Assembly (NCBI GenBank): GCA_003242885.1
Contig: QKMZ01000001.1
Span: forward strand, 310,001-374,000
Reading direction: 5' to 3'
Origin: Candidatus Melainabacteria bacterium
Lineage (GTDB): Bacteria > Cyanobacteriota > Vampirovibrionia > Obscuribacterales > Obscuribacteraceae
DNA length: 64,000 nt
Part shown: positions 34,305 to 42,106 of the stretch, one piece after another
Layout: the number at the start of each line of letters is the position of its first letter
How positions within the stretch are numbered: the first letter of the stretch is position 1
Position numbers and translations under genes: made by a program
The notes under the pieces: generated by a model
Database searches by the model: none
What the model was told of the DNA's origin: nothing
Seen by the model: only the letters and a program-made list of their open reading frames with translations

Positions 34305-34511
34305 CTAAATCTTCCTGGTTCTGGGAGGGTTCAATTGGCTGATGAATCGATCGAAGCGCCGTTGCAGTGCAAACAGCTCGGCGCTCGTGATCGGTTCACG
34401 TGATCGCGACTCAACTTGCACCGGCATTCTACGAATAGTTTTTTCCGGCACAAACGCGAAGTCTGCGATACCCTGCAAATGAGTATTCGAACTGGCTGAG
34501 GGTTCAAACAT
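34305..34511 (-). CDS. Small hypothetical protein
   Basis: A 68-aa ORF with ATG start, no TM segment and no known domain. The C-terminal half ('TSAELFALQRRFDRFISQL') could form an amphipathic helix, and the tail is basic and Pro-rich. It lies between cmk and the two-component genes on the same strand. Support is limited to length, ATG start and a hairpin after it. Confidence 0.35.
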   Translation of the reverse strand: MFEPSASSNTHLQGIADFAFVPEKTIRRMPVQVESRSREPITSAELFALQRRFDRFISQLNPPRTRKI

Positions 34512-34630
34512 CGTTGTGCAAAGTCTCCAGCAGCAGGGAAGCGAGGGATGCTGAGAAGATAACCCTGTAGTTTGGTCAAAAGTTGGGCACTAATATTAAA
34601 CGACAAGGTCCGCTCTATTTTTATTGCGCT

Positions 34631-35356
34631 CTATATAAGTTCGCGGCGGGAGCGCTCTTGAACTTTAGTGTTGGTGCAAAGAGAGAGGATTTTGTCGACG
34701 ACCTCGGCAATAGACATTCCGTCGGTAACAATTTCGTGTGCATCAACGGCTTTCTTTAGTGGCGCAATTTCTCTTGTAGAATCACGCTTATCGCGCTCGA
34801 TCATTTCTTGAAGGACAGTATCGTATGCGACGCTTTCGCCGCGCGCTTCAAATTCGTGCATCCTGCGTTTGGCTCTTTCGGCGGCGGACGCAGTTAGGAA
34901 AATTTTGACCTCGGCGTTCGGAAGCACCACGGTGCCTATGTCCCGACCGTCCAGCACAACGCCACCATTTTGTGCCAGTCGTCTTTGCTGCTCTACCAGC
35001 GAGTCTCTGACGGGTCCTATTGTTGAAATCGGGCTGACCATAAGGCTCACTTCCCGAGAGCGAATCTCGTAAGTAATGTCTTCTTCGTCCAAGAAGACCT
35101 TCAGAAGCGGACTGCCATCGGCATTAATTGAGGGCACGAGATCGATTTTTGCCTGGGCCACGGCTTGTGCTATTTCTTCAGGCTCTTCCATGCTCAACCC
35201 TTTTCGTAAGGCAAGCACGGTTGCTGCTCTGTACATCGCGCCGGTGTCTAAATACAAATAGCCGAGTTTTTTCGCCGCCAGCTTGGCGACGGTGGATTTA
35301 CCGGCGCCTGCCGGACCATCAATAGCTATTTTCAACGCCTGCGCGGTCTCGATCAT
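34631..35356 (-). CDS. cmk: Cytidylate kinase
   Basis: (d)CMP kinase, transferring phosphate from ATP to CMP/dCMP in cytoplasmic pyrimidine nucleotide synthesis. The P-loop is 'IDGPAGAGKSTVAK'. CMP-binding motifs are 'YLDTGAMYRA' and 'VVLDGRDIGTVVLPNA', and the lid has 'FLTASAAERAKRRMHE'. The length of 241 aa is slightly above the usual ~225 because of a C-terminal basic tail. The ATG start at 35356 has no strong Shine-Dalgarno. It starts 13 bp after the DUF4388-like gene, indicating an operon. Confidence 0.96.
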   Translation of the reverse strand: MIETAQALKIAIDGPAGAGKSTVAKLAAKKLGYLYLDTGAMYRAATVLALRKGLSMEEPEEIAQAVAQAKIDLVPSINADGSPLLKVFLDEEDITYEIRSREVSLMVSPISTIGPVRDSLVEQQRRLAQNGGVVLDGRDIGTVVLPNAEVKIFLTASAAERAKRRMHEFEARGESVAYDTVLQEMIERDKRDSTREIAPLKKAVDAHEIVTDGMSIAEVVDKILSLCTNTKVQERSRRELI

Positions 35357-35368
35357 GTGTCGAGAATA

Positions 35369-36124
35369 TCACTTGATGAAATAAAGCGCGACTCCAATTG
35401 CAATTACCACAAGCACGAGTATCGCTGCTGCAATAATCGGCATTTGTGAATTGGCCCCTTCGAGTTTGCCTTTGGAGAGGTATTCGGATTGTCTGAGTGC
35501 CGGAGAGCCAGTCAATGTTTTCCTGGGATTGCGGCTCTGTACAGCATTCTGTACGTCGTCTGCGCTGACTACGCCGGGCGGATAAGATTCGTTGTCGATG
35601 AGCGGTTGCATGAGTGCCCATGCAGCTTTGTCCGGAATTTTGTGGGTCCCGGAGAGAACCATTGGTGGAGGAATTGGCTCTTCTTCATCTTCGTCTTGCA
35701 GTGCAGGTAATTCACCCAGTGTGAAGTCCTGCCCGAAGACTTTGTCCAGAAGTGCTCTTTCGTCAAAGAGTTTAGCCGGAGAGTCGGGAAGGTGTGGCAT
35801 CGTCTTCACAAGCTGATCGATTTCAATATGAAGATTGGGCTGCAATTCAATTGAATCGCCCGGCATTGCATTAAGCAGAGCGAAGTTTCCCTCGTCTATC
35901 GAAAGCAGTAGCCTGAGCGCGGAATAGCCTGTTTCAAAACTGTCGATTACTGAAGCCGCGGTCACGTATTTGCCGCCTTCTATTGCAATTTTGCCGTTCA
36001 ATCCATCGCGTTGCCTGTTGATTCGCAAGATCTTGAGACCCGGCACAGGAAGCGCTTTTATGCGCAGCAAAACATCCTTCATCGCAACCTGATCTGACAA
36101 TCGACCTTCGAATATCAGATCCAC
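35369..36124 (-). CDS. DUF4388/PATAN-like protein with C-terminal membrane anchor
   Basis: A 251-aa protein starting at GTG 36124 after GAAGGA. The N-terminal ~100 residues ('GLNGKIAIEGGKYVTAAS', 'GYSALRLLLSIDEGNFALL') have the strand-helix pattern of DUF4388 (PATAN-like) domains found in bacterial signalling proteins. An acidic linker 'QDEDEEEPIPPPM' follows. The C terminus is one hydrophobic helix ('MPIIAAAILVLVVIAIGVALYFI') ending two or three residues later, so the protein is probably tail-anchored with its domain in the cytoplasm. Function unknown. It lies directly upstream of cmk, likely co-transcribed. Confidence 0.75.
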   Translation of the reverse strand: MDLIFEGRLSDQVAMKDVLLRIKALPVPGLKILRINRQRDGLNGKIAIEGGKYVTAASVIDSFETGYSALRLLLSIDEGNFALLNAMPGDSIELQPNLHIEIDQLVKTMPHLPDSPAKLFDERALLDKVFGQDFTLGELPALQDEDEEEPIPPPMVLSGTHKIPDKAAWALMQPLIDNESYPPGVVSADDVQNAVQSRNPRKTLTGSPALRQSEYLSKGKLEGANSQMPIIAAAILVLVVIAIGVALYFIK

Positions 36125-36189
36125 GACGATGCCATCCTTCTATCTGTCATCAGCGCATCAAGCGCTTTATTTTGTGCTGGCGATGTATC

Positions 36190-36531
36190 TTATTGGGTTT
36201 TTGGCTCTTTGCGGGTCAAGAAACCTTTTAGCCATTCTGCAAAGGAGATTCCTTTTGCAGATGAGGCTGCGGTCTGCTGTGCCTCGGAAAGGGACGAACC
36301 ATTGGCGACCAGATGAATGATTTTCGCTACTTCATCGTCTTCTGGAAATCTACCAAGCTTGCTCTTGGAATAAATGAGCACACCCTTGTCTTCAATTTCG
36401 AATACGCCGCCGCTTGATTTAACAAGCTCTGATTCTTCGGAAAACTGACTTTCTAATTCCGCTGCCAACCTGACAGCTCTAGCTTGATAGCCTCAAGCTC
36501 CGCAGTAGGTGATTTTAAATCTCTTTGCCAT
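36190..36531 (-). CDS. SelW/Rdx-family selenoprotein (in-frame UGA = Sec13)
   Basis: The ORF track lists only residues 22-113, from a TTG. The real start is ATG 36531 with AGGAGGG 4-5 nt upstream, reading MAKRFKITYCGA-UGA-GYQARAVRLA, then 'AAELESQFSEESELVKSSGG' and 'VLIYSKSKLGRFPEDDEVAK'. This is the thioredoxin-like SelW/SelT/SelH (Rdx) family, whose redox motif is CxxC or CxxU. Here it is C10-G-A-U13. Total length is 113 residues with Sec, normal for the family. A hairpin with AGGUU loop starts 15 nt after the UGA, as required of a bacterial SECIS. A promoter and palindrome lie upstream. The role is probably thiol/peroxide redox. Decoding requires selA, selB, selC and selD elsewhere; none is in this window. 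Confidence 0.93.
36461..36495 (-). promoter_or_regulatory. Sec UGA codon and bSECIS-like hairpin
   Basis: UGA occupies 36495-36493. After 15 nt, GCUGUC (36477-36472) pairs with GGCAGC (36466-36461), with one G-U, around the loop AGGUU. The loop begins 21 nt after the UGA, inside the 16-37 nt range known for bacterial SECIS elements. It resembles the AGGUCU loop of E. coli fdhF, whose G-U contacts SelB. Confidence 0.82.
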
Positions 36532-36552
36532 AAACCCTCCTTGATTCCAGTT

Positions 36553-36568
36553 GTGTCCGTTCGGACAC
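36553..36568. promoter_or_regulatory. Palindromic operator-like element upstream of the selenoprotein gene
   Basis: GTGTCCG-TT-CGGACAC, a perfect 7-bp inverted repeat. It lies about 10-25 nt downstream of the predicted -10 box and just 5' of the Shine-Dalgarno, where a repressor or an mRNA hairpin could act. Confidence 0.5.
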
Positions 36569-36577
36569 CATCATGTT

Positions 36578-36606
36578 ATCTTACCGCCCTTGAAACGGAC
36601 GTGTAA
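36578..36606 (-). promoter_or_regulatory. Predicted promoter of the selenoprotein gene
   Basis: On the minus strand TTACAC (36606-36601), a 17-bp spacer and TAAGAT (36583-36578), each a partial match to the sigma-70 boxes, sit 47 bp upstream of the ATG. Confidence 0.4.
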
Positions 36607-36670
36607 GAAAAGCCATCTAACAGTTGAAGACTGGCTTGTTTGAGACCGGTTCCAATTGAGGCGCACAAAC

Positions 36671-37456
36671 CTACGGAAAGCTGCGGAACAAGCGTTTCCA
36701 CCAGGGCAAACTCAAGTACGCCTCGTACTGCTGTTTGAAGGCGACCATTTCGCGTTGAGCGCTGACCAGCTCATCCTTGAGCATTTGATTGTTGTGCTGG
36801 TTGGTTTCAAGCAGGCGCATCGAATTCGTCATTTCGTTCAGCATGCGGAGGTCTTCAACGTGCTGGCGTGTCTCATCTGCGAGGGCTTTGTGCACTTTGA
36901 CCAGCTCTTTGAGCAGTTGCTCGACTTCTTCGGAGCGGTCGATGATGATGGTTTGATTCTCCAGCCCGTCTTCTGAGGGCTTCACCACAAATGCTTCTTT
37001 CGGCTTGCTGTTAGGCAGAGCCAGATTCAACGCTTCTTCCAGTAAATTTGGTATCAAGTCGTCACCTTCTGCTTCTCTTGCCTGTTCTTCGTCTTTCGAG
37101 CGATGTCTGACCTTAAAACTGTCGGGCGGTATAACACGCCACTCATCGTTGCCGTCGATGCGGATCTTCTTTGCTATCCAGCCATCCGGGAGCTTGTTGC
37201 CCCAGCGACCCAGGATACTGCGCTCGAGTGCTCGCACGGAGCGTCCTAAAAGAGATGAGGCTTCTTTGATGGTGAGCGCCGGACGTGCCAGCTCCTCTTC
37301 CGTCATTAAGTCAGAAATTGATTCCGAGTCTCCGTATTCATCGCATTCATCGCATTCTTCAGCGCCTGCTGATTGCGTGTCCGGATTGCTTTTCAGTTTG
37401 ATTTCCTGCTCGATTTCCGCGGGTGCTTTTGTTTCCAACTCGGTAGTTTCGACCAT
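36671..37456 (-). CDS. HTH / coiled-coil protein with C-terminal amphipathic tail, unknown
   Basis: A 261-aa protein from ATG 37456 (the track adds four codons). The N-terminal ~60 residues are acidic and Cys/Asp/Glu-rich ('EECDECDEYGD'). Residues ~62-100 contain an excisionase/MerR-like helix-turn-helix ('TIKEASSLLGRSVRALERSI'). A long coiled coil follows (~150-245, 'EEVEQLLKELVKVHKALAD'). The last residues 'LPWWKRLFRSF' form a Trp-rich amphipathic end as in membrane-associating helices. It may be a DNA-binding protein tethered to the membrane (inference). No neighbour clarifies its target. Confidence 0.7.
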   Translation of the reverse strand: MVETTELETKAPAEIEQEIKLKSNPDTQSAGAEECDECDEYGDSESISDLMTEEELARPALTIKEASSLLGRSVRALERSILGRWGNKLPDGWIAKKIRIDGNDEWRVIPPDSFKVRHRSKDEEQAREAEGDDLIPNLLEEALNLALPNSKPKEAFVVKPSEDGLENQTIIIDRSEEVEQLLKELVKVHKALADETRQHVEDLRMLNEMTNSMRLLETNQHNNQMLKDELVSAQREMVAFKQQYEAYLSLPWWKRLFRSFP

Positions 37457-37662
37457 CTTCGCCCTCAAATCTTCTCAACAACAAGTTTTGCCGCATTTCG
37501 CTCTGAATTCGAAACGCAAAGTTGCCGGACCCTATTTTAGCCCGTTTGTCATGAGGAGCGGCTCTCTATGAAGCGCATCTGTATAGAAAGTTTCTCATAA
37601 GAAAACCTGCAAGAGCCCACGGCTCTGGCGATTGTGCTTCCCGCGTGAGTCCGTAGAAACCA

Positions 37663-37689
37663 AAGGGAGGCGGATCAACCACCTCCCTT
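37663..37689 (-). terminator. Terminator after the superoxide dismutase gene
   Basis: AAGGGAGG and CCTCCCTT pair across an 11-nt loop. On the minus strand the stem ends in CTTTGGTTTC. It lies about 45 bp after the sod stop codon. Confidence 0.7.
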
Positions 37690-37731
37690 CAATGTCTTTC
37701 AGCTCTGAGAGCTGTTTTTCAAGGATTGAAT

Positions 37732-38346
37732 CTACTTGATCAATCTTGATTCAACAGCTGCCCAGTCGATATTGCTGAAGAATGCTTCGATGTATTTTGG
37801 TCTTTCTGCCGGTTTGTAATCCAGCAAGAAAGCATGCTCCCAAGCATCCATTACGAGGATCGGCTTGAATCCGGCAATGTTGCCTTCTTCGTGCAAGGTG
37901 ACCCAGTGGTTGGAAAGCACTTTGGTGTCTGGATCTTGGAACAGGATAGCCCAGCCCACTCCGCGCATCGCGCCTACTTTCATGAAGTCATTTTTCCATA
38001 CTTCGTAAGAAGAATAGGTGTCGCAGATTGCTTTGCCGATTGCACTGCTTTCTTTCGGTTCGTCGGATCCACCGGATTTGAGGTTGCCGAAATAGTATTC
38101 GTGCAAAACTTTGCCGTTGTATTCGAAGCCGTAACGACGCTTCAATTCGGCGTATTCCGGAGTGCCGCTTTTGCCGGCTTCGGTGAGTTCAATGACTTTC
38201 TCATTGAGGGTATTGGTGTTGGTTACATAACCACCGTACAAGGCAAAGTGAATTTCCAATGTCTTGTCGGAGATACCATTCAAATTCTTGAGATGGGAGA
38301 AGTCTTTCTTCTCGTAGGTTTTGTATTGAATTTTTGTTCCTTGCAT
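37732..38346 (-). CDS. Superoxide dismutase, Fe/Mn family
   Basis: Converts superoxide to H2O2 and O2. The four metal ligands are visible: H33 in 'LEIHFALYGGY', H82 in 'VLHEYYFGNL', and D167 and H171 in 'VMDAWEHAFLLDY'. The length of 204 aa matches cytoplasmic Fe/MnSOD and there is no signal peptide. The ATG at 38346 is preceded by GGAGAG. It differs from the commonest SOD in having 'HFALYGGY' where 'HHxxHH' is typical, so it belongs to a diverged subfamily. Metal preference cannot be assigned. It is monocistronic with its own terminator. Confidence 0.92.
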   Translation of the reverse strand: MQGTKIQYKTYEKKDFSHLKNLNGISDKTLEIHFALYGGYVTNTNTLNEKVIELTEAGKSGTPEYAELKRRYGFEYNGKVLHEYYFGNLKSGGSDEPKESSAIGKAICDTYSSYEVWKNDFMKVGAMRGVGWAILFQDPDTKVLSNHWVTLHEEGNIAGFKPILVMDAWEHAFLLDYKPAERPKYIEAFFSNIDWAAVESRLIK

Positions 38347-38613
38347 CGCGCTCTCCTATGCAACACAGTAAGACCATAAAGATCTTGTGGACATCTGTCT
38401 CTCGTGGCTGTCATTCATACCATAAATCCTTTTTCAAGAAGGGCGATTGTTCATTAAACAGCAGTTTTTTGCAACCCAAACATATTGTTCTGGCCGCTTT
38501 TTATCCCGCGGGAAGCCCAGTATTGATGCGATTTTGAGCGTTGTGCGATTCTAAATTTAGAACGACACCGTATGTGGTATCGCTGGAAGTTTGTCGCTTG
38601 TTGCTGCTGAAAC

Positions 38614-40362
38614 TTATGGAACCAAGTCTGCAAGCCGTTTGCGTGGCTTCTGTCCTTCATCGCCTGGAGCCGCGTCTGCCGGTGCTTCAGCCGGTTGTGC
38701 AGCTTGGACCGGTTGGCCTGTAGCGGGATCGATTTGCTGCTGCATCTGTTGCGCTGCTGCTTGTTCTTCCGGAGTCGGTGCCGCCGGCGCCGGAGGAGGA
38801 GGTGGTGGCATAAAACCTTCCGGTGGGACCCCTGCTGCTTCGGCTGCAGGAGCAGGTTGTGCTGCTTGCTGAACCTCGGCAACTTGTTGCTCGTAAGCAT
38901 GCTGCATTTGTTCGTAAGCTTGCTGTTGCGGCGCCTGTGCTGCAGGTTGTTCGTAGGCCTGCTGCTGCATTTGCTGAATTTGTTGTTGCTGTTCTGCCAG
39001 TTGCTCTGGTGTTAGATGCAACTCTGCGGGTGTAACCGGAGGCAATTGCGCTGTGGCATTTGGGTCAACTGTCGCGTGCGAATAACCGTCGGCCGCCGAG
39101 GCCATATCGACAACTGCCGCAGCCAAGGTGCTGCCGGTACCTGTGCCTGCTGCGCTTTGAGTTGTGTAGCTATTGTAAGGTTGATTCAAGAACCAGCCCA
39201 TTTGAGCGAAAGCATCTTCAAGTGAAATTTGATTGCTAATGCAATAGTTGAGCGCAACGATTGCCTGTTCAACACTAACTACTCCTTTAGCCATGAAATC
39301 ATTCAAGGCAAGCGATACACCCATTTCAAACTCACCGATTGCGCCCACTTTGTGCAGCATCAATCCCATGATTTGAGCGTCGCGAGTGCCGTTTCTCACT
39401 GCTTCTTCAATTTGCTGTGGAGAAATTCTTCCGGCCAGCTGCAAGAATTGATAGAGCGGAACAGTTTCAACAACCGGCTCTTTCTGCGGTTCTTGGGCTT
39501 TTATGACTTCTTCGATTGTGGTACCGCCACTGGCCACCATGTTCAAAACCAGCGCTGCTTGATCGCCGATTAAAGAACCAGCCGCGACCATCCTCTGCAA
39601 TTCGAGAGCATTGTTGAGAATATGCTCGTTGATAGCGCCTTGTGCGATAAGAATCTGTCCGAGCGGTTGTTCTTGCACAAGACCCATTTCGACATAGTCC
39701 ATCAAATTGGTGTCCGGCATGATGCCGGCTTTGACAAGCAATTCACCCAATCGGATTGTATTGTGCAGAGGCAATTGCAAACCTGTTTCGGCAAGCGATT
39801 GTTCTAGCGGAATCTGTCGCTCACGCGCAGCTCTGAGCCCCTGCAGGGCTTGTTCGCGGGTGATCTTATGGTCGCGCACCAATACCTGCGCGTTTAGAGC
39901 AGAGGAGAGAAGTGGCTCGACCACCGCTCCGGTAAGAATCAAAATACGACCGAGTGGCAATCCGCTCTGAGTAGACTGCGCCAATGCCTGGTCGAGAACT
40001 TCCTTGGTAATCATTTCGGCTTCGACAAGCAGTTCGCCCAATTTGTTGGTGGGCTGACTTTGCTGCACTTCCAATCCGAGCTGTCTGAAGGCGTCTTCGA
40101 GCGCCATCTCTTCTCTGCCGACAATAGCCAGCGCCTGGAGCACTGTTTCTAAACTGATGACACCGTCTTTCAGCAGGGATTGAGCCTGGACAGCAGCTCT
40201 CAGTTGACCGTCGGAGAGAAACCCCGACATGATCAAAACTCGTCCCACCGGCAGGGATTGATGTTTGGCGATTTGCATCGCTTCACGAAGTTCTTCCGGT
40301 CTGAGGAGGCCAGCCTGAGTCAACAGATCGCCCAGACGAACTCCACCTGCTTCACTTGTCAT
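38614..40362 (-). CDS. Tandem MshEN/T2SSE_N-like repeat protein with Gln/Pro/Ala-rich tail
   Basis: A 582-aa protein. Residues ~7-375 are four ~75-residue units of the form RLGDLLTQAGLL..., KLGELLVEAEMI..., RLGELLVKAGIM..., PLYQFLQLAGRI.... Each ends in 'LPxGRILIxxG' or a similar segment. This is the pattern of MshEN (type II/IV secretion ATPase N-terminal) domains, some of which bind c-di-GMP. No ATPase domain follows. Instead the C-terminal 150 residues are a Gln/Ala/Pro-rich low-complexity tail ('EGFMPPPPPPAPAAPTPEEQ') ending in a basic KPRKRLADLVP. It could be a second-messenger-responsive adaptor (inference). ATG start at 40362; no TM or signal. Confidence 0.75.
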   Translation of the reverse strand: MTSEAGGVRLGDLLTQAGLLRPEELREAMQIAKHQSLPVGRVLIMSGFLSDGQLRAAVQAQSLLKDGVISLETVLQALAIVGREEMALEDAFRQLGLEVQQSQPTNKLGELLVEAEMITKEVLDQALAQSTQSGLPLGRILILTGAVVEPLLSSALNAQVLVRDHKITREQALQGLRAARERQIPLEQSLAETGLQLPLHNTIRLGELLVKAGIMPDTNLMDYVEMGLVQEQPLGQILIAQGAINEHILNNALELQRMVAAGSLIGDQAALVLNMVASGGTTIEEVIKAQEPQKEPVVETVPLYQFLQLAGRISPQQIEEAVRNGTRDAQIMGLMLHKVGAIGEFEMGVSLALNDFMAKGVVSVEQAIVALNYCISNQISLEDAFAQMGWFLNQPYNSYTTQSAAGTGTGSTLAAAVVDMASAADGYSHATVDPNATAQLPPVTPAELHLTPEQLAEQQQQIQQMQQQAYEQPAAQAPQQQAYEQMQHAYEQQVAEVQQAAQPAPAAEAAGVPPEGFMPPPPPPAPAAPTPEEQAAAQQMQQQIDPATGQPVQAAQPAEAPADAAPGDEGQKPRKRLADLVP

Positions 40363-40556
40363 CGAAGTTACCTACTCCATAGTCTTTGTAGATTCTAAAG
40401 CAAAATCTTTCATATCTTTATGCATTCTGCCCGTTGGTAGCGCATCTTAATTTGTGCGGTCGCAAAGAGGGTGTAAAACTCCCGGCTTTGCAAAGATGCA
40501 AAAATCCCGCCGGAGCCGCAAAGTCCCGCTGTGCTTAATTTTTCATTTTAGGGACG

Positions 40557-41540
40557 CTAGACTGCGTCCGGAGTCAGACGTGATTCCATGTCGGTCAACT
40601 TTTCGAGGGCTGCGACCGGACCTTCGATGTTTTCCATTGCTGCAGGGCGACGATTTTTATCGGAATCTGACGTTGAAACACCGCCTGTGACCAACTCCTG
40701 CTTCTTTGGCAAGCGTATGTCTTTTGCCAAACCAAGCGCCTTCATCAAGAGAATTGCGTACCAGGAGATGTCGAACTCTCTCCAGCTCAATCCGTGGCGG
40801 GCGGACTGAGGGAAGGCGTGGTGGTTGTTATGCCAACCCTCGCCGCAGGCAAGCAACCCTACCCACCAGACATTGCGGCTGGCATCGGCCGTTTCAAAGT
40901 TGCGGTAGCCAAATCGCGGAATGTGGCAAACGGAATTGACCAAAAATGCGGCAATAAAAATGGTTGCGGCCCCCAACAGATTGGCAACAAGAGCCACAGG
41001 TCCCAGCAAAGCCAGGATTAAGAGACGAAAAACTACACAGACAGTGAGGCAAATCAGCCACTGGGTCTTGGGATTGGACGGATCCAGGGCGCGGTAGACC
41101 GGGTCTCTCAAAAGGTCTGGAACGACGACAGGGAACTGTTCTTTTGGGGTTTTGTATTCAGGAGAAAACAGCCAACCAGCAAAAGAATGCCAAAAACCGT
41201 TGCGAGGAGAGTGAGGATCGCCCTCTTTGTCAGTCAGCTTGTGATGCACTCGATGAGTCGCGACCCAGGCTATCGGCGAACCTTCAAAACATAGGTAGCC
41301 GCCCGAGACAATGAAATATTCCAAAAATCTCGGAATCTTGATGGAACGGTGTGAGAGAAGTCGGTGATAGCCGATAGTGATGCCAAGACCGTGATAGAGC
41401 CATGACGCGACAAAAACTGTCAGGAAAAGAAGCATGGGTATACTCGCAGGATCCTTAGCCCGGCAATCGTCTTGGGGAAGAAACCAAAAACGCCGGACCG
41501 CCTGTAGTTTACCTCTGATGTCCCTCTTTTGAAAGTGCAT
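40557..41540 (-). CDS. Acyl-lipid/acyl-CoA fatty acid desaturase (delta-9 type)
   Basis: A membrane di-iron desaturase introducing a cis double bond in fatty acyl chains. All three histidine boxes are present: 'HRLLSH', 'HRVHH' and 'HNNHH'. They sit among four TM segments ('PMLLFLTVFVASWLYHGLG', 'LLILALLGPVALVANLL'). I start at ATG 41540 (MHFQKRDIRG). The upstream TTG at 41657 adds 39 residues without family similarity. The C-terminal ~50 residues are extra and polar. The last codons and the stop lie in a small palindrome (AGGGACGC...GCGTCC). It is monocistronic and probably adapts membrane fluidity. Confidence 0.93.
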   Translation of the reverse strand: MHFQKRDIRGKLQAVRRFWFLPQDDCRAKDPASIPMLLFLTVFVASWLYHGLGITIGYHRLLSHRSIKIPRFLEYFIVSGGYLCFEGSPIAWVATHRVHHKLTDKEGDPHSPRNGFWHSFAGWLFSPEYKTPKEQFPVVVPDLLRDPVYRALDPSNPKTQWLICLTVCVVFRLLILALLGPVALVANLLGAATIFIAAFLVNSVCHIPRFGYRNFETADASRNVWWVGLLACGEGWHNNHHAFPQSARHGLSWREFDISWYAILLMKALGLAKDIRLPKKQELVTGGVSTSDSDKNRRPAAMENIEGPVAALEKLTDMESRLTPDAV

Positions 41541-41670
41541 GACATCTGTGGGTTTGGTCACGGGCAAGTTAATTGCGCTTGTTGTAAGTAAGAATTTTTG
41601 GTGCGGTATCGAATATGGTGCGCAGAACCTTGTCGATGGTTTAAACCGTGTTTTCAATAAATAACTCTAA

Positions 41671-41700
41671 AAACGAGACCAGGCGCTCGAAAGCGCCTGG
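41671..41700 (-). terminator. Rho-independent terminator (minus strand)
   Basis: CCAGGCGCT and AGCGCCTGG form a 9-bp stem with a 4-nt loop. On the minus strand it is followed by TCTCGTTTTTAG. It lies 27 bp after the 83-aa ORF. Confidence 0.75.
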
Positions 41701-41726
41701 CGAATTTCTCATGGTTCCTTAGAACC

Positions 41727-41978
41727 TCACCATCTTGGTGTTATGGTGCCCCCGTGGGGGCGGTTTTCAACTAGGTTGTGTTCAATTGTCAAAGACGCTT
41801 GCTCTAAGGATGTCCTCCGGGAGCGAAGTTCTGACTCTTTCATAATGCCCTCGAAAATGCGCAATCTAACCTCTTTTTCGCGCAGATTCGAAAGTTCTTT
41901 TGTTTTTGTTGCGCAGGCAACAATGTCGCTTGGAATTTTGTTATTGGCAAAACAAAATTCCAGAAAAATCACTATCAC
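41727..41978 (-). CDS. Doubtful small ORF
   Basis: An 83-aa ORF with a hydrophobic start ('MIVIFLEFCF') and a charged middle ('LREKEVRLRIFEGIMKES'). It has no domain and no clear Shine-Dalgarno. The only support is the strong terminator placed right after it. The transcript may equally be non-coding or a thioredoxin-gene readthrough. Confidence 0.25.
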   Translation of the reverse strand: MIVIFLEFCFANNKIPSDIVACATKTKELSNLREKEVRLRIFEGIMKESELRSRRTSLEQASLTIEHNLVENRPHGGTITPRW

Positions 41979-42070
41979 TCAGTGTGGCGTCACTCACCTG
42001 TCGTAGCGATAGGTCACGCGGCACCGTATATGGTGCGGATATGCGCGCTTGGTTGAATTAGTTCGTAAAT

Positions 42071-42106
42071 CAGTGAATCAATCAGTGAATCAATTAGTGA
42101 ATCAAT
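42071..42106. repeat. Three 12-bp tandem repeats over the stop codon of the thioredoxin-like gene
   Basis: CAGTGAATCAAT, CAGTGAATCAAT, TAGTGAATCAAT. On the minus strand each unit reads Leu-Ile-His-stop, so the stop of the upstream gene is followed by two reserve stops in frame. Confidence 0.9.

Larger units (their letters stand above)
41541..42093. other. Sparse region, desaturase to thioredoxin-like gene
   Basis: About 550 bp holding only a doubtful 83-aa ORF, a good minus-strand terminator and scattered GCACC/GGTGC inverted pairs (41600-41622, 42021-42035). No RNA gene is recognised. Confidence 0.5.

Noticed and set aside
38454-39225. Several ORFs over the C-terminal Gln/Ala/Pro-rich tail of the MshEN-like gene
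   Set aside because: Low-complexity shadows on the opposite or other frames.
41600-42035. GCACC...GGTGC inverted pairs as an operator family
   Set aside because: Arms are only five bases with different centres; too short to support a family from this window alone.
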